Below, piece by piece: positions 17,409 through 25,442 of a stretch of DNA of 49,230 bases. The stretch covers positions 1-49,230 of the forward strand of contig JACIWJ010000007.1 of the NCBI GenBank assembly GCA_014361015.1, in the 5' to 3' direction. Below the pieces are notes generated by a model. It saw nothing but the letters and a program-made list of their open reading frames with translations, was not told where the DNA came from and did no database searches. The position numbers and the translations under genes were made by a program. How positions within the stretch are numbered: the first letter of the stretch is position 1; each line of letters begins with the position of its first letter. The stretch comes from Candidatus Bipolaricaulota bacterium (GTDB taxonomy: Bacteria > Bipolaricaulota > Bipolaricaulia > Bipolaricaulales > Bipolaricaulaceae).

Positions 17409-18593
17409 GTGAGCCGCGCCACGGTCGCCCTGAAGAGGGTCCGTCGCTACGACGAGGCGGAGATCCGCTCCCGTGTCGCCGAAGCGCTGGCGGAGATCGG
17501 GGGCCTCCCCGCGATCGTCGCCCCGGGGGCCAGGGTGTTCGTGAAGATCAACCACCTCTCCCCGCCCTCGCCCCCCGAGCGGGGGATCGTCACCCACCCC
17601 ACGTTCACCGCAGCGGTCCTGACACTGCTCAAGGAGATCACCCCCCGCATCACGGTGGGGGATGACCTCAACCCCTCCACGCCCGACGGGTTCGAGGTCT
17701 CCGGGTACCGGGCGATGTGCGAGCGGTTGGGGGTGGAGCTCGTGAACCTGCGCGAGGTCGGGTTCGAGCGCGTCGAGCTCGCGGGAGAAGTCCTGAAGGA
17801 GACCTACTTCGCGCGGGCGCTCCTCGAAGCGGACGTCGTGGTGAACCTCCCCAAGCTGAAGACCCACTCCCTGACCCTGTTCACGGGCGCGGTGAAGAAC
17901 ATGTACGGCGTCATCCCTGGAGGGCTGCGGGTGACCTACCACGGGCAGCACAAGAACCCGGCGCAGTTCAACCAGCTCCTCGTGGACATCTTCGCCGCGG
18001 CCCGGCCGCACCTCACGATCATGGACGGGATCGCGGCGATGGAAGGGGCGGGCCCGGCCAACGGCTCCGTGCGCGAGCTCGGCGTGGTCCTCGCCAGCCG
18101 GGATGCGGTCGCGGTGGACGCCGTGGCGTGCCGGATCATCGGGCTGGAGCCGTCGTCCGTGGCGACCACCCGCTACGCCCACGCCCGGGGGGCGGGGGCC
18201 GGCGACCTGGACCAGATCGAGGTCGTGGGGGAGCCAATCGCGTCCGTGGGCGTGACCGACTTCCGGCTCCCCCCGCTCCCCGCGGGGGAGATCGTGGGCC
18301 GTGCCCCACGGTTCCTGACGTCGTTCGTCACCCGCCAGCTCGTCGTCCGGCCACGGGTCGTACCTCGCGCCTGCGTGGGATGCGGAGCGTGCGCCCGGAT
18401 CTGCCCCACCGGCGCGGCCACCGTCGTGGGCGGCAAGGCGCGGATCGACCGCCGCATGTGCATCCGCTGCATGTGCTGTCACGAGGTGTGCCGGTTCGAC
18501 GCGATCGCGCTCCGGAGGTCGGCCGTGGGGGAGCTCGTCCAGCCCCTCGTCCGGACCCGGCGCCGAGCCCGACGGCGTGCGCAGGCCGCATGA
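17409..18593 (+). CDS. DUF362 protein with C-terminal 2x[4Fe-4S] ferredoxin domain
   Basis: Residues about 5-300 match the DUF362 family (VFVKINHLSP ... ADVVVNLPKLKTHSLTLFTGAVKNMYGVIPG ... DGIAAMEG). The C-terminal 60 residues carry two full cluster motifs, CVGCGACARICP and CIRCMCCHEVC, each C-x2-C-x2-C-x3-C. The protein is therefore a soluble iron-sulfur protein, common in anaerobes, with unknown reaction; the DUF362 domain may bind a substrate or cofactor reduced through the clusters. The GTG at 17409 follows GAGGGCCCCCGA. The Arg-rich end overlaps the next start as ATGA, coupling it to the hemolysin III gene. Confidence 0.87.
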   Translation: MSRATVALKRVRRYDEAEIRSRVAEALAEIGGLPAIVAPGARVFVKINHLSPPSPPERGIVTHPTFTAAVLTLLKEITPRITVGDDLNPSTPDGFEVSGYRAMCERLGVELVNLREVGFERVELAGEVLKETYFARALLEADVVVNLPKLKTHSLTLFTGAVKNMYGVIPGGLRVTYHGQHKNPAQFNQLLVDIFAAARPHLTIMDGIAAMEGAGPANGSVRELGVVLASRDAVAVDAVACRIIGLEPSSVATTRYAHARGAGAGDLDQIEVVGEPIASVGVTDFRLPPLPAGEIVGRAPRFLTSFVTRQLVVRPRVVPRACVGCGACARICPTGAATVVGGKARIDRRMCIRCMCCHEVCRFDAIALRRSAVGELVQPLVRTRRRARRRAQAA

Positions 18594-19246
18594 ACCGTAG
18601 CCTCCCCGAGTACTCGATGGGAGAGGAGGTCGCGAACGCGGTCACCCATGGCGTGGCCACCGCGCTCAGCCTGGCGGGACTCGCCGCCCTGATCGTCCGC
18701 GGGGTCCTGAGGGGTGGAAACGGTGGCCAGATCGCGAGCCTTGTCGTGTACGGGACGACCCTCGTCCTGACCCACCTCGCCTCGACCCTCTACCACGCCC
18801 TCACGCACCGGGGGGCGAAGGCCGTGTTCCGGGTCCTCGACCACGCGTCGATCTACCTCCTCATCGCCGGGACCTACACCCCGTTCCTCGTGATCCGGCT
18901 GTGGAACCCGTGGGGGTGGAGCCTCCTCGGTGTCGTGTGGGCGATGGCCGCTGCGGGGGTGCTGTTCAAGACGCTCTTCCTCGGCCGGCTGCGCAAGGCA
19001 TCGGTGGTGACCTACGTCGCGATGGGGTGGCTCGTCGTGGTCGCGGCGCGCCAGGTCGTGGCGAACGTCCCGTTCGGCGCACTCGCGCTCCTGTTCGCCG
19101 GGGGGGCCATCTACACCTTGGGGATCGTGTTCTACGCGTGGAAAAGTCTCCCCTTCAACCACGCGGTCTGGCACCTCATGGTGCTCGCCGCGGGGATGTG
19201 CCACTACTTCGCGATCTTCCTCTACCTCCTCCCGAGCCAGGGGTAG
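18590..19246 (+). CDS. hemolysin III / TrhA-family membrane protein (PAQR superfamily)
   Basis: This 218-residue protein has seven predicted helices and the conserved His/Asp/Ser pattern of the PAQR superfamily: THG near residue 19, HLASTLYHAL at helix 2, DHASIYLLIAGTYTPF at helix 3 and NHAVWHLMVLAAGMCHYFA at the last helix. These residues bind zinc in PAQR receptors with ceramidase-like folds. Bacterial members (YqfA/TrhA) have been linked to membrane-fluidity control. The start is fixed by the ATGA overlap with the DUF362 gene. Confidence 0.93.
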   Translation: MNRSLPEYSMGEEVANAVTHGVATALSLAGLAALIVRGVLRGGNGGQIASLVVYGTTLVLTHLASTLYHALTHRGAKAVFRVLDHASIYLLIAGTYTPFLVIRLWNPWGWSLLGVVWAMAAAGVLFKTLFLGRLRKASVVTYVAMGWLVVVAARQVVANVPFGALALLFAGGAIYTLGIVFYAWKSLPFNHAVWHLMVLAAGMCHYFAIFLYLLPSQG

Positions 19247-19284
19247 ACAGGGTCGCGCGGGCCCCCCCGACAACGAGACGAGAC

Positions 19285-21132
19285 CTAGAACGAGAAGTTC
19301 CAGCCTATGTCCCAGTACTCGAGGGGGTCCGTCCGAGACAGGTCCATCATCCCCTTCGTGAACAGAACCAGGTCGGGCATCACCGGCACCTCCAAGCTGA
19401 GCCGGACCCGCCTGACCCCCCCCAGGAACGCGCCGTCGCCGAACCAGAGGTCGGCGTTGAACCACAGGTCTCCCCCGCAACAGCCCGCGCCCCGGTAGGC
19501 AAGTCCTAAGTACTCCCACTCCCCGCTGCGGAAGCTCAATGGGCTGACGCTGTTCATCTTCTCCCGATCGAACGCCGTCCCCGCCTCCAACCGCACCTCG
19601 CCCCACCAGCAGTAGATCCGGAACCCGTAGAGGGCGATCCCGTTCCAGGAAGAGTTCTCCCAGAGCGCATCGCCGTACACGCTGAGGCACCCCCGCGTCC
19701 CCGGCCACTTGGGCTCAAAGCGCACCGACTTCAGGTCGGGGGAGAAGGTGACCGAGAGGTCGGCGGTGAGCCCGCAGCAGAATAGAGGAAGGTCCTTGAG
19801 AGAGAACCCGACCGACTCCAACCCCCTCCCTTTGGTGAACCACAGGGACACATCGTAGGTGAGGCCACAGCACAGGGAGAGGCCCTCGCCCGCCACGGAC
19901 AACTGGCGGAACGAGAACCCGCTGCAGCAGTCGCCGAAGTCCACGGTGACCGTCCACGGAGCGAGGGTGTACCGGAACCGCCAGTTGATGTACGACGTGA
20001 GGTACGTTACTTCGGTGCAGCACGGGCTCCCCGAGGTCGAGGTGAGGTCCCCGGGAAGGACCACCGCGACCCCATCGATCACCGAGACCTTTCCGTACAC
20101 GCACACCTCGTTGGAGTACGAGGTGCTGGTCGTGGACCAGCCAGGATGGGCGGGCATGATCACCTCGACCCGGTTCCCGACCGTACTACCCCCGCCAACG
20201 CGAACACGGTAGTGGTTCGGGTACCCGTAGTAGTCCCCCGGGCCGGTGATGCTCGCCACCGGGCCCTGGACGTACACCGTCTGGCCCTCGTGGTTCTTGG
20301 CCTCGAACCAGCGGATCGTCGTCCCCGGGCAGCTCGGAGCGACGATCGTCCCCGCGCACGCACCCAGGGAGAGCGCGGACGGACTCGTGATCGACACCTC
20401 GGCCACCGAGTACCCGCCGTTACCCGGTCCCCCGGACGTGTACCGGTACCCCTTGATGGTTCCGCGCACACAGATCACCGGTTTCTCCGTGTTCCACGTG
20501 TCCCAGAATCCCGTTCCAAACACGGCTTCGAATGCAGAGACGTTAGCGGAAGGAATGTAGATCTGGAAGCGATCTTGATGGGGGTACGCCTGGCCGACGT
20601 TGACGTACACGGGCCCGGTACCGGATCGCGACGCGCTCATCACCTGGCCGGTCACCTGCACCTCCTGGGCCATGAACATCCAGGCGTCCTGCCACGAGAC
20701 GACCGGCAGCGGCGGCACGCACGGCCAGGGGCCGAACATGTCCCTGTCGGAAGAACTGTAGTCCGCGGAACTGGCCCAGTGGTTGAACGAGGACCGGAAC
20801 GTGCCTCCCCCGAGCGGGATCTCCGCGCTGAGCCACGCCTTCTGGTAGCGGACCTCCTGGGCGTGGAAGTAGATCTTCCCCCACACCCCGAAGTCGCCAA
20901 AACCCCCGCTCAGGTAGAAGTTCTGGTATCGCAAGAGGCCGTCGGAGTAGATCTTGGACTCGCTCTCGACCCGCCACCCGGGGGCAAACCCCCAGTTCAG
21001 GGTCAGGTCCGAGCTGTAGATCCGGGTGTTGGGCAGGAGCTCGAGCGTGAGGCCCCAGCTCCCGCTAAGCGACATCCCCTGGGCGACCCCGCCTGCCACC
21101 ACCAGCACGAAGACGACAAGATAGCTCCTCAC
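19285..21132 (-). CDS. Cys-rich beta-barrel envelope protein with OB-like inserts
   Basis: The GTG at 21132 follows GGGGGAGACA. The signal peptide covers about residues 1-19 (VVFVLVVAGGVAQG). The mature protein is beta-rich with alternating hydrophobic strands and ends in WNFSF, a C-terminal Phe as expected for an outer-membrane barrel. About residues 150-360 interrupt the strand pattern with two domains that look like OB folds: QEVQVTGQVMSASRSG ... VICVRGTIKGY, then QTVYVQGPVASITG ... EVCVYGKVSVIDG, both with the V-x-G-x-V pattern of OB/tOB folds. Cys pairs are frequent (CC at five or more places) in the barrel part. No close family is recognised. It may be structural or bind sugar, nucleic acid or metal. 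Confidence 0.75.
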   Translation of the reverse strand: MRSYLVVFVLVVAGGVAQGMSLSGSWGLTLELLPNTRIYSSDLTLNWGFAPGWRVESESKIYSDGLLRYQNFYLSGGFGDFGVWGKIYFHAQEVRYQKAWLSAEIPLGGGTFRSSFNHWASSADYSSSDRDMFGPWPCVPPLPVVSWQDAWMFMAQEVQVTGQVMSASRSGTGPVYVNVGQAYPHQDRFQIYIPSANVSAFEAVFGTGFWDTWNTEKPVICVRGTIKGYRYTSGGPGNGGYSVAEVSITSPSALSLGACAGTIVAPSCPGTTIRWFEAKNHEGQTVYVQGPVASITGPGDYYGYPNHYRVRVGGGSTVGNRVEVIMPAHPGWSTTSTSYSNEVCVYGKVSVIDGVAVVLPGDLTSTSGSPCCTEVTYLTSYINWRFRYTLAPWTVTVDFGDCCSGFSFRQLSVAGEGLSLCCGLTYDVSLWFTKGRGLESVGFSLKDLPLFCCGLTADLSVTFSPDLKSVRFEPKWPGTRGCLSVYGDALWENSSWNGIALYGFRIYCWWGEVRLEAGTAFDREKMNSVSPLSFRSGEWEYLGLAYRGAGCCGGDLWFNADLWFGDGAFLGGVRRVRLSLEVPVMPDLVLFTKGMMDLSRTDPLEYWDIGWNFSF

Positions 21133-21333
21133 TGTCTCCCCCTCTCTGGCCTGTTGCCGCTCGCCCTGCGCCCATCCTCCGCCCCCCCGTGGGGCCGCGC
21201 CTGCGGCAGGGCGCTAGCCCCTGGAGGGTACCGAGGAAGGGGAAAGGCGACAAGAGGGGAGTTTTGGCGCGCGACGGGATCATCGTCATGAAGATAGGTA
21301 ACCTAAGCGTGGGTTCTAAATGAGGGGGTGCTC

Positions 21334-23955
21334 CTACCCACGCGGGACCGGTTCGATCACGACCCGACCTTGAGCCCGATCGTACCGGAGCACGACCCGC
21401 TCCCCCTCGGCGACGTTCCCCTCGAGGAGGGCGCTGGCAAGCGGGTTCTCGACCTCGCTCCGGATGCGCCGCTTGAGCTCGCGGGCCCCGTACTCGGGTC
21501 GGTACCCCACCTCCGCCAGGTGGTCCACGAGCGAGGAATCGAACTCGAGTTCCACGCCCTGCCCCCGCGCCACCCGCCGCACCCGTTCCAGCTGCAGGAG
21601 GACGATGCTGCGGATGTGGTCCTTCGTGAGCGCGTGGAACACGATCACCTCGTCGATCCGGTTCAGGAACTCCGGCCGGAAGTGGCCGCGCAGGACGTCC
21701 ATCAGCCGTTCCTTGAGCGCCCCGTAGTCGAGCCGCTTCCCCTCCGGCGCGGTGAGGTTGGCCTGGATGAGGTCGCTCCCGACGTTGCTCGTGGCGATGA
21801 GGATCGTGTTCGAGAAGTCGACCACCCGGCCCTTGCCGTCGGTGAGCCGCCCGTCGTCGAACACCTGGAGGAGGATGTTGTGGACCTCGGGGTGGGCCTT
21901 CTCGATCTCGTCGAGGAGGACCACCGAGTACGGCCGCCGCCGCACCCGCTCCGTGAGCTGCCCGCCCTCCTCGTACCCCACGTACCCCGGCGGCGCCCCG
22001 ACGAGCCGGGACACGGTGTGCCGCTCCGTGTACTCGCTCATGTCGATCCGGACCATCGCCTCCTCGTCCCCGAACACAGCCCAGGCGAGGGTCTTGGCGA
22101 GCTCGGTCTTCCCGACGCCGGTGGGGCCGAGGAAGAGGAACGTCGCGATCGGGCGGTGCCCCTCCTTGAGCCCGGCCCGCGACAGGCGCACCGCGGCGCT
22201 CACCGCGGCCACCGCTTCGTCCTGGCCCACCACCCGCTCGTGGAGGACCTCCTCGAGCCGGAGGAGCTTCTCCTTCTCCTCGGCGGTGAGATCGGCGACC
22301 GGAATCCCGGTCAGGGAGGACACGATCTCCGCCACGTGCTCGGCGCGGACCTCGGGCGTCCCCGAGGCGACGCCCTTCTTCCACGTCTCCGTGGCCTGGG
22401 CGAGGGCCTTCTCCTTGTCGGCGATCGACGCCTCGATCTCCTTGGCCCGGTCGAACTGCTTCCGGGTCGTGGCGTAGTCCTGTTCACGCTTGAGGGCCTT
22501 GATCTCCGCCTCCAGCTCCTGGACCTCGGCCGGCCGGGACGTCGAGGAGATGCGGACCCGCGCCGCGGCTTGGTCGATGAGGTCGATCGCCTTGTCCGGG
22601 AGGTAGCGGCCGGAGATGTAGCGGTCGGAGAGCTCGGCCGCGGCCACGATCGCCTCGTCGGTGATCCGCACCTTGTGGTGGGCCTCGAACCGATCGCGCA
22701 GCCCGCGCAGGATGTGGACGGTCTGGTCCACGGTCGGCTCGGCGATGAACACCGGCTGGAACCGCCGCTCGAGCGCGGCGTCCTTCTCCACGTGCTTCTG
22801 GTACTCGTTCAAGGTCGTCGCGCCGATCAAGTGGAGCTCGCCCCGGGCGAGGGCCGGCTTGAGGGTGTTGGCGATGTCCAGGCCCCCCTCCGCCTGCCCG
22901 GCCCCCACGATCGTGTGGAGCTCGTCGATGAACAGGATCAGCTCGTCCTGGTGGGCGAGGATCTCGTCGAGGAGCTCCTTCACCCGCTCCTCGAACTCCC
23001 CGCGGTACTTCGTGCCTGCAACGAGGGAGTTCACGTTGAGCTCCACCAGGCGCTTCCCGCGCAGCACCTCCGGGACCTCGTCCCGGGCGACGCGCTGGGC
23101 GAGGCCCTCCACGATCGCCGTCTTCCCCACGCCCGGCTCCCCGATGAGGACGGGGTTGTTCTTCTTCCGGCGGGCGAGGACCTCGATCACCGTCTCGATC
23201 TCCTTGGCCCGGCCGATGACCGGGTCGAGCTTCCCCGCGCGGGCGAGCGCGGTCAGATCGCGGGAGTGCTTGTCGAGGATCGGGGTCGCCGACTTCGGCC
23301 CCCGGCCTGGGCCTGGCTCCCGCCCGGGGGTGCGCCGGAGCTGGCCCTGCACGGCGTCCGGGCTGAGGCCGAACCGACGCAGGACCTCGCCCCCCAGGCC
23401 GTCGGGCTCCGCGAGGAGCCCCAGGAGGAGGTGCTCCGGGCCCACGTAGGAGTGCCCGAGGTCGCGCGAGGCGTGGAACGCCGTCTCGAGGACCGCCTTC
23501 ACGCGGGGGCTCATCCCCACGCGCACCGTCTCCCCCCGCTCCGCCCCGAGCGTCCCCCGGGGCGCGTTGTGCTCGACGTAGCCCCGGATGTCGTCGGGAC
23601 TGAGCTGGGCCTTGCGGAGGACGTCCCCCCCGGCGTCGCTTTCGGCGAGGGCGTAGAGGAGGTGCTCGGTGTCCATCTCCCGCTTTCCGAACCCCACCGC
23701 CACCCGCGCCGCCCGCTGGAGGAGCTCCCGGCTCTCGTCGGAGAGGTACGATCCGAGGTCCGGCGCCTCGCGGTCCGGCCGCCGCCGCGGGGAGAGGAAC
23801 CCCTCCAAGAGCGACTCCCACGGCGAGAACCACTCCTCGCCGCGCAGCTGGGCGTAGTCCGCCTGGCACAGGTGCAGCACCCGCCGCTCGCCATCCTGAA
23901 CGACCTCGGCCGTGACCGTGGCCGGGCGGATCCGACACACATCGCACAACGGCAT
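21334..23955 (-). CDS. clpC: ClpC-type AAA+ unfoldase with N-terminal zinc-finger-like motif, no ClpP-binding loop
   Basis: An N-terminal motif (C4-x2-C7 ... H28-L-C30) resembles the ClpE/McsA zinc finger but lacks the fourth Cys. Clp_N repeats follow (about 75-205), then two AAA modules with Walker A GEPGVGKT (about 272) and GPTGVGKT (about 612). The middle domain between them is short and UVR-like, as in ClpC and not ClpB. In module 2, the stretch between SNVGSDLIQ and FRPEFLNRIDE lacks any [IVL]G[FL] tripeptide, the loop that docks ClpP in ClpA/ClpC/ClpX. ATG at 23955 overlaps the protease stop (TGATG) and sits 6 bases behind GGAGG. It likely acts as an unfoldase with another partner or as a disaggregase. 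Confidence 0.92.
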   Translation of the reverse strand: MPLCDVCRIRPATVTAEVVQDGERRVLHLCQADYAQLRGEEWFSPWESLLEGFLSPRRRPDREAPDLGSYLSDESRELLQRAARVAVGFGKREMDTEHLLYALAESDAGGDVLRKAQLSPDDIRGYVEHNAPRGTLGAERGETVRVGMSPRVKAVLETAFHASRDLGHSYVGPEHLLLGLLAEPDGLGGEVLRRFGLSPDAVQGQLRRTPGREPGPGRGPKSATPILDKHSRDLTALARAGKLDPVIGRAKEIETVIEVLARRKKNNPVLIGEPGVGKTAIVEGLAQRVARDEVPEVLRGKRLVELNVNSLVAGTKYRGEFEERVKELLDEILAHQDELILFIDELHTIVGAGQAEGGLDIANTLKPALARGELHLIGATTLNEYQKHVEKDAALERRFQPVFIAEPTVDQTVHILRGLRDRFEAHHKVRITDEAIVAAAELSDRYISGRYLPDKAIDLIDQAAARVRISSTSRPAEVQELEAEIKALKREQDYATTRKQFDRAKEIEASIADKEKALAQATETWKKGVASGTPEVRAEHVAEIVSSLTGIPVADLTAEEKEKLLRLEEVLHERVVGQDEAVAAVSAAVRLSRAGLKEGHRPIATFLFLGPTGVGKTELAKTLAWAVFGDEEAMVRIDMSEYTERHTVSRLVGAPPGYVGYEEGGQLTERVRRRPYSVVLLDEIEKAHPEVHNILLQVFDDGRLTDGKGRVVDFSNTILIATSNVGSDLIQANLTAPEGKRLDYGALKERLMDVLRGHFRPEFLNRIDEVIVFHALTKDHIRSIVLLQLERVRRVARGQGVELEFDSSLVDHLAEVGYRPEYGARELKRRIRSEVENPLASALLEGNVAEGERVVLRYDRAQGRVVIEPVPRG

Positions 23956-24806
23956 CACGCACCTCCGCGCGCCGGGCTCCGCTGGGGAGCGTAGGGGACG
24001 GGGATGAACTCCACGCCGGGCCGGCGCTGCCGGGCCTGGGGGTAGAGGTCCATCAGCTCGTACACCTCGCGGGGCATGTCCTCTCCCACCGGGAGGCCCA
24101 GTTCCCGCAGCTCCTCGGCCGTGATCGGGTAGTCATGCGTCCACCGCCCCTCGGAGAGCCTCCGCGCCACCTCCCGCGCCCGGTCGTCGGGGAGCTTGTC
24201 CCGGAGGAGGGCGTACACGGTCTCGTAGACCTGGCCGATCGCCTTCCGCGCCAGGTCGCCCAAGATGAGGGTCTGGTCGTCGCGGTTGGGGTTCGGCTCC
24301 TCGAGGGCCTTGAGGACCGACGCCGCGGGGTAGTACCCCTGACCGGTCCCCAGCTGGGGATCCACCGGTCCGAGGACCGCGTTGGGGTCCATCACGATCT
24401 CGTCAGCGGCGAGCGCGATGAGGGTCCCCCCGCTCATCGCGTAGTGGGGGACGAACACCGTCACCTTGCCCGGGTGGCGCTTGAGCGCACAGGCGATCTG
24501 CTCCGCGGCGAGGGTCAGCCCTCCCGGGGTGTGAAGGACGAGGTCGATGGGCATCTCGGGCGGGGTCATCCGGATCGCCCGCAGCACCTGTTCTGAGTCC
24601 TCGATGTCGATGTACCGCGCGAGCGGAACCCCGAGGAAGCTGACCGCTTCCTGGCGGTGGATGAGGGTCACGACCCGGCTCTTCCGCCTCCGCTCGAGGG
24701 CCTGAATCGCCAATCCCCGCCGGAACTCGAGGATCCTCCGCCCGAAGAACGGGACCAACGCCTGGAGGAGGAACAGAAGAAACAGCAGGTTGATGATGTC
24801 GCCCAT
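23955..24806 (-). CDS. membrane-anchored ClpP-fold serine protease (SDH/PF01972 family)
   Basis: This 283-residue protein starts with an N-terminal membrane helix (about 4-21, IINLLFLLFLLQALVPFF), then a Clp/crotonase-fold domain of the serine dehydrogenase proteinase family. The HTPGG at about 92-96 would form the oxyanion site, and S125 in HYAMSGGTLIAL is the expected nucleophile; LGPVDPQLG follows as in SppA-like proteins. The catalytic domain should face the cytoplasm if the short N-terminus stays outside, but topology is uncertain. It lies between hsp20 and the Clp ATPase, with a TGATG overlap to the latter, suggesting a joint role in membrane protein quality control. Confidence 0.88.
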   Translation of the reverse strand: MGDIINLLFLLFLLQALVPFFGRRILEFRRGLAIQALERRRKSRVVTLIHRQEAVSFLGVPLARYIDIEDSEQVLRAIRMTPPEMPIDLVLHTPGGLTLAAEQIACALKRHPGKVTVFVPHYAMSGGTLIALAADEIVMDPNAVLGPVDPQLGTGQGYYPAASVLKALEEPNPNRDDQTLILGDLARKAIGQVYETVYALLRDKLPDDRAREVARRLSEGRWTHDYPITAEELRELGLPVGEDMPREVYELMDLYPQARQRRPGVEFIPVPYAPQRSPARGGA

Positions 24807-24830
24807 CGCCTCTCCTTGGGATCAGAGGTC

Positions 24831-24856
24831 GGGGGGAGGATACGTCTCCTCCCCCC
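24831..24856 (-). other. 10-bp GC hairpin between hsp20 and the protease gene
   Basis: GGGGGGAGGA (24831-24840) pairs perfectly with TCCTCCCCCC (24847-24856) around a 6-base loop. It lies in the 57-base gap between hsp20 and the protease gene and is not followed by a T-tract. It may protect the hsp20 mRNA end or partly stop transcription, so that hsp20 is made in excess of the protease and Clp ATPase. Confidence 0.5.
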
Positions 24857-24863
24857 TCCCGCC

Positions 24864-25313
24864 TCACTCGACCTTGACCTCGAACTCCCCCTCGGTCTCG
24901 GGGACCCGCATCAGGGGCACCTCCACGACGAGGATCCCGTTCTCGAACCGGGCCTTGATCCCCTTGCGGTCCTCGACGTCCTCGGGGAGGGGGAACACCC
25001 GCCGGAACGCCCCGTAGCGGCGCCCCATCCGGATGTAGTTCTCCTCCCGGACCTCTTCGGACCGCTTCACCTCGCCGGTGATGACGAGCCGGTTCCCCTC
25101 GACCTTCACCTGGACGTCGTCCCTCGCCACCCCAGGGAGCTCGGTCTCGATGACGAGCTTCTTGTCCTTCACGTACACGTCGCTCCGGCCAAAGCTCGGG
25201 AAGAGCTCGAGGTCGGCGAACGTCCCGAAGTCCCTGAAGAACTCGTCCATGATCCGCTCCATCCGTGAGGCGATGGAGAACGGCTCACGCCACAGCACAG
25301 GCAGTCTCACCAT
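24864..25313 (-). CDS. hsp20: Hsp20 small heat-shock protein (alpha-crystallin family)
   Basis: This 149-residue protein has the alpha-crystallin domain (about 45-135) with DVYVKDKKLVIETELPGVARDDV at its start and the signature ARFENGILVVEVP near the end. A short helical N-terminus (MERIMDEFFRDF) and an acidic tail complete it. ATG at 25313 is chosen because AAAGGAGG lies 8 bases upstream; a GTG at 25322 touches the ribosome site. It is a holdase chaperone and the first gene of the heat-shock unit, with its own consensus promoter and a CIRCE-like element. Confidence 0.95.
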   Translation of the reverse strand: MVRLPVLWREPFSIASRMERIMDEFFRDFGTFADLELFPSFGRSDVYVKDKKLVIETELPGVARDDVQVKVEGNRLVITGEVKRSEEVREENYIRMGRRYGAFRRVFPLPEDVEDRKGIKARFENGILVVEVPLMRVPETEGEFEVKVE

Positions 25314-25328
25314 GACGCTCACCTCCTT

Positions 25329-25355
25329 TTAGCAGTCTTACCACGAGACTGCCAG
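25329..25355. promoter_or_regulatory. CIRCE-like inverted repeat (possible HrcA operator)
   Basis: The element reads TTAGCAGTC-N9-GACTGCCAG. The HrcA operator CIRCE is TTAGCACTC-N9-GAGTGCTAA. Arm length and spacer agree exactly, the left arm matches 8 of 9 and the right arm 6 of 9. The mismatch at position 7 of the left arm (C to G) is matched by G to C in the right arm, so pairing and symmetry are kept. It sits between the -10 element and the ribosome site of hsp20, the normal CIRCE position. Confidence 0.6.
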
Positions 25356-25356
25356 A

Positions 25357-25385
25357 ATTATAGGGACGGGGGCGGGGGGTGTCAA
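25357..25385 (-). promoter_or_regulatory. consensus sigma-70 type promoter of hsp20
   Basis: On the minus strand, TTGACA (25385-25380) and TATAAT (25362-25357) are separated by exactly 17 bases: a perfect consensus for the housekeeping sigma factor. Transcription would start near 25350, inside the CIRCE-like element. A promoter of this strength needs repression, which fits HrcA control. Confidence 0.85.
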
Positions 25386-25394
25386 GTCCGTGGC

Positions 25395-25428
25395 GGGGGG
25401 CGGTGCTGGGGGTGTGGGCTGTCCGGGG
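25395..25428 (+). other. G-quadruplex motif between hsp20 and pncB
   Basis: Four G-runs of 6, 5, 3 and 4 bases with loops of 7, 3 and 6 bases meet the usual G3+N1-7 rule, and further G-runs lie at 25363-25379. The motif is on the non-template strand just upstream of a possible -10 (TAAGAT, 25429-25434) that lies only 8 bases before the pncB ATG. Confidence 0.4.
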
Positions 25429-25442
25429 TAAGATCGGGCGAG

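Noticed and set aside
15530-17422. Long minus-strand frame opposite the cyclase-TPR gene
   Set aside because: Antisense shadow; the plus strand encodes unmistakable cyclase and TPR sequence.
21328-23994. Open frame of 888 codons on the plus strand opposite the Clp ATPase gene
   Set aside because: It mirrors a strongly conserved minus-strand gene, has no recognisable motif and is rich in Arg/Leu/His as expected for an antisense shadow in GC-rich DNA.
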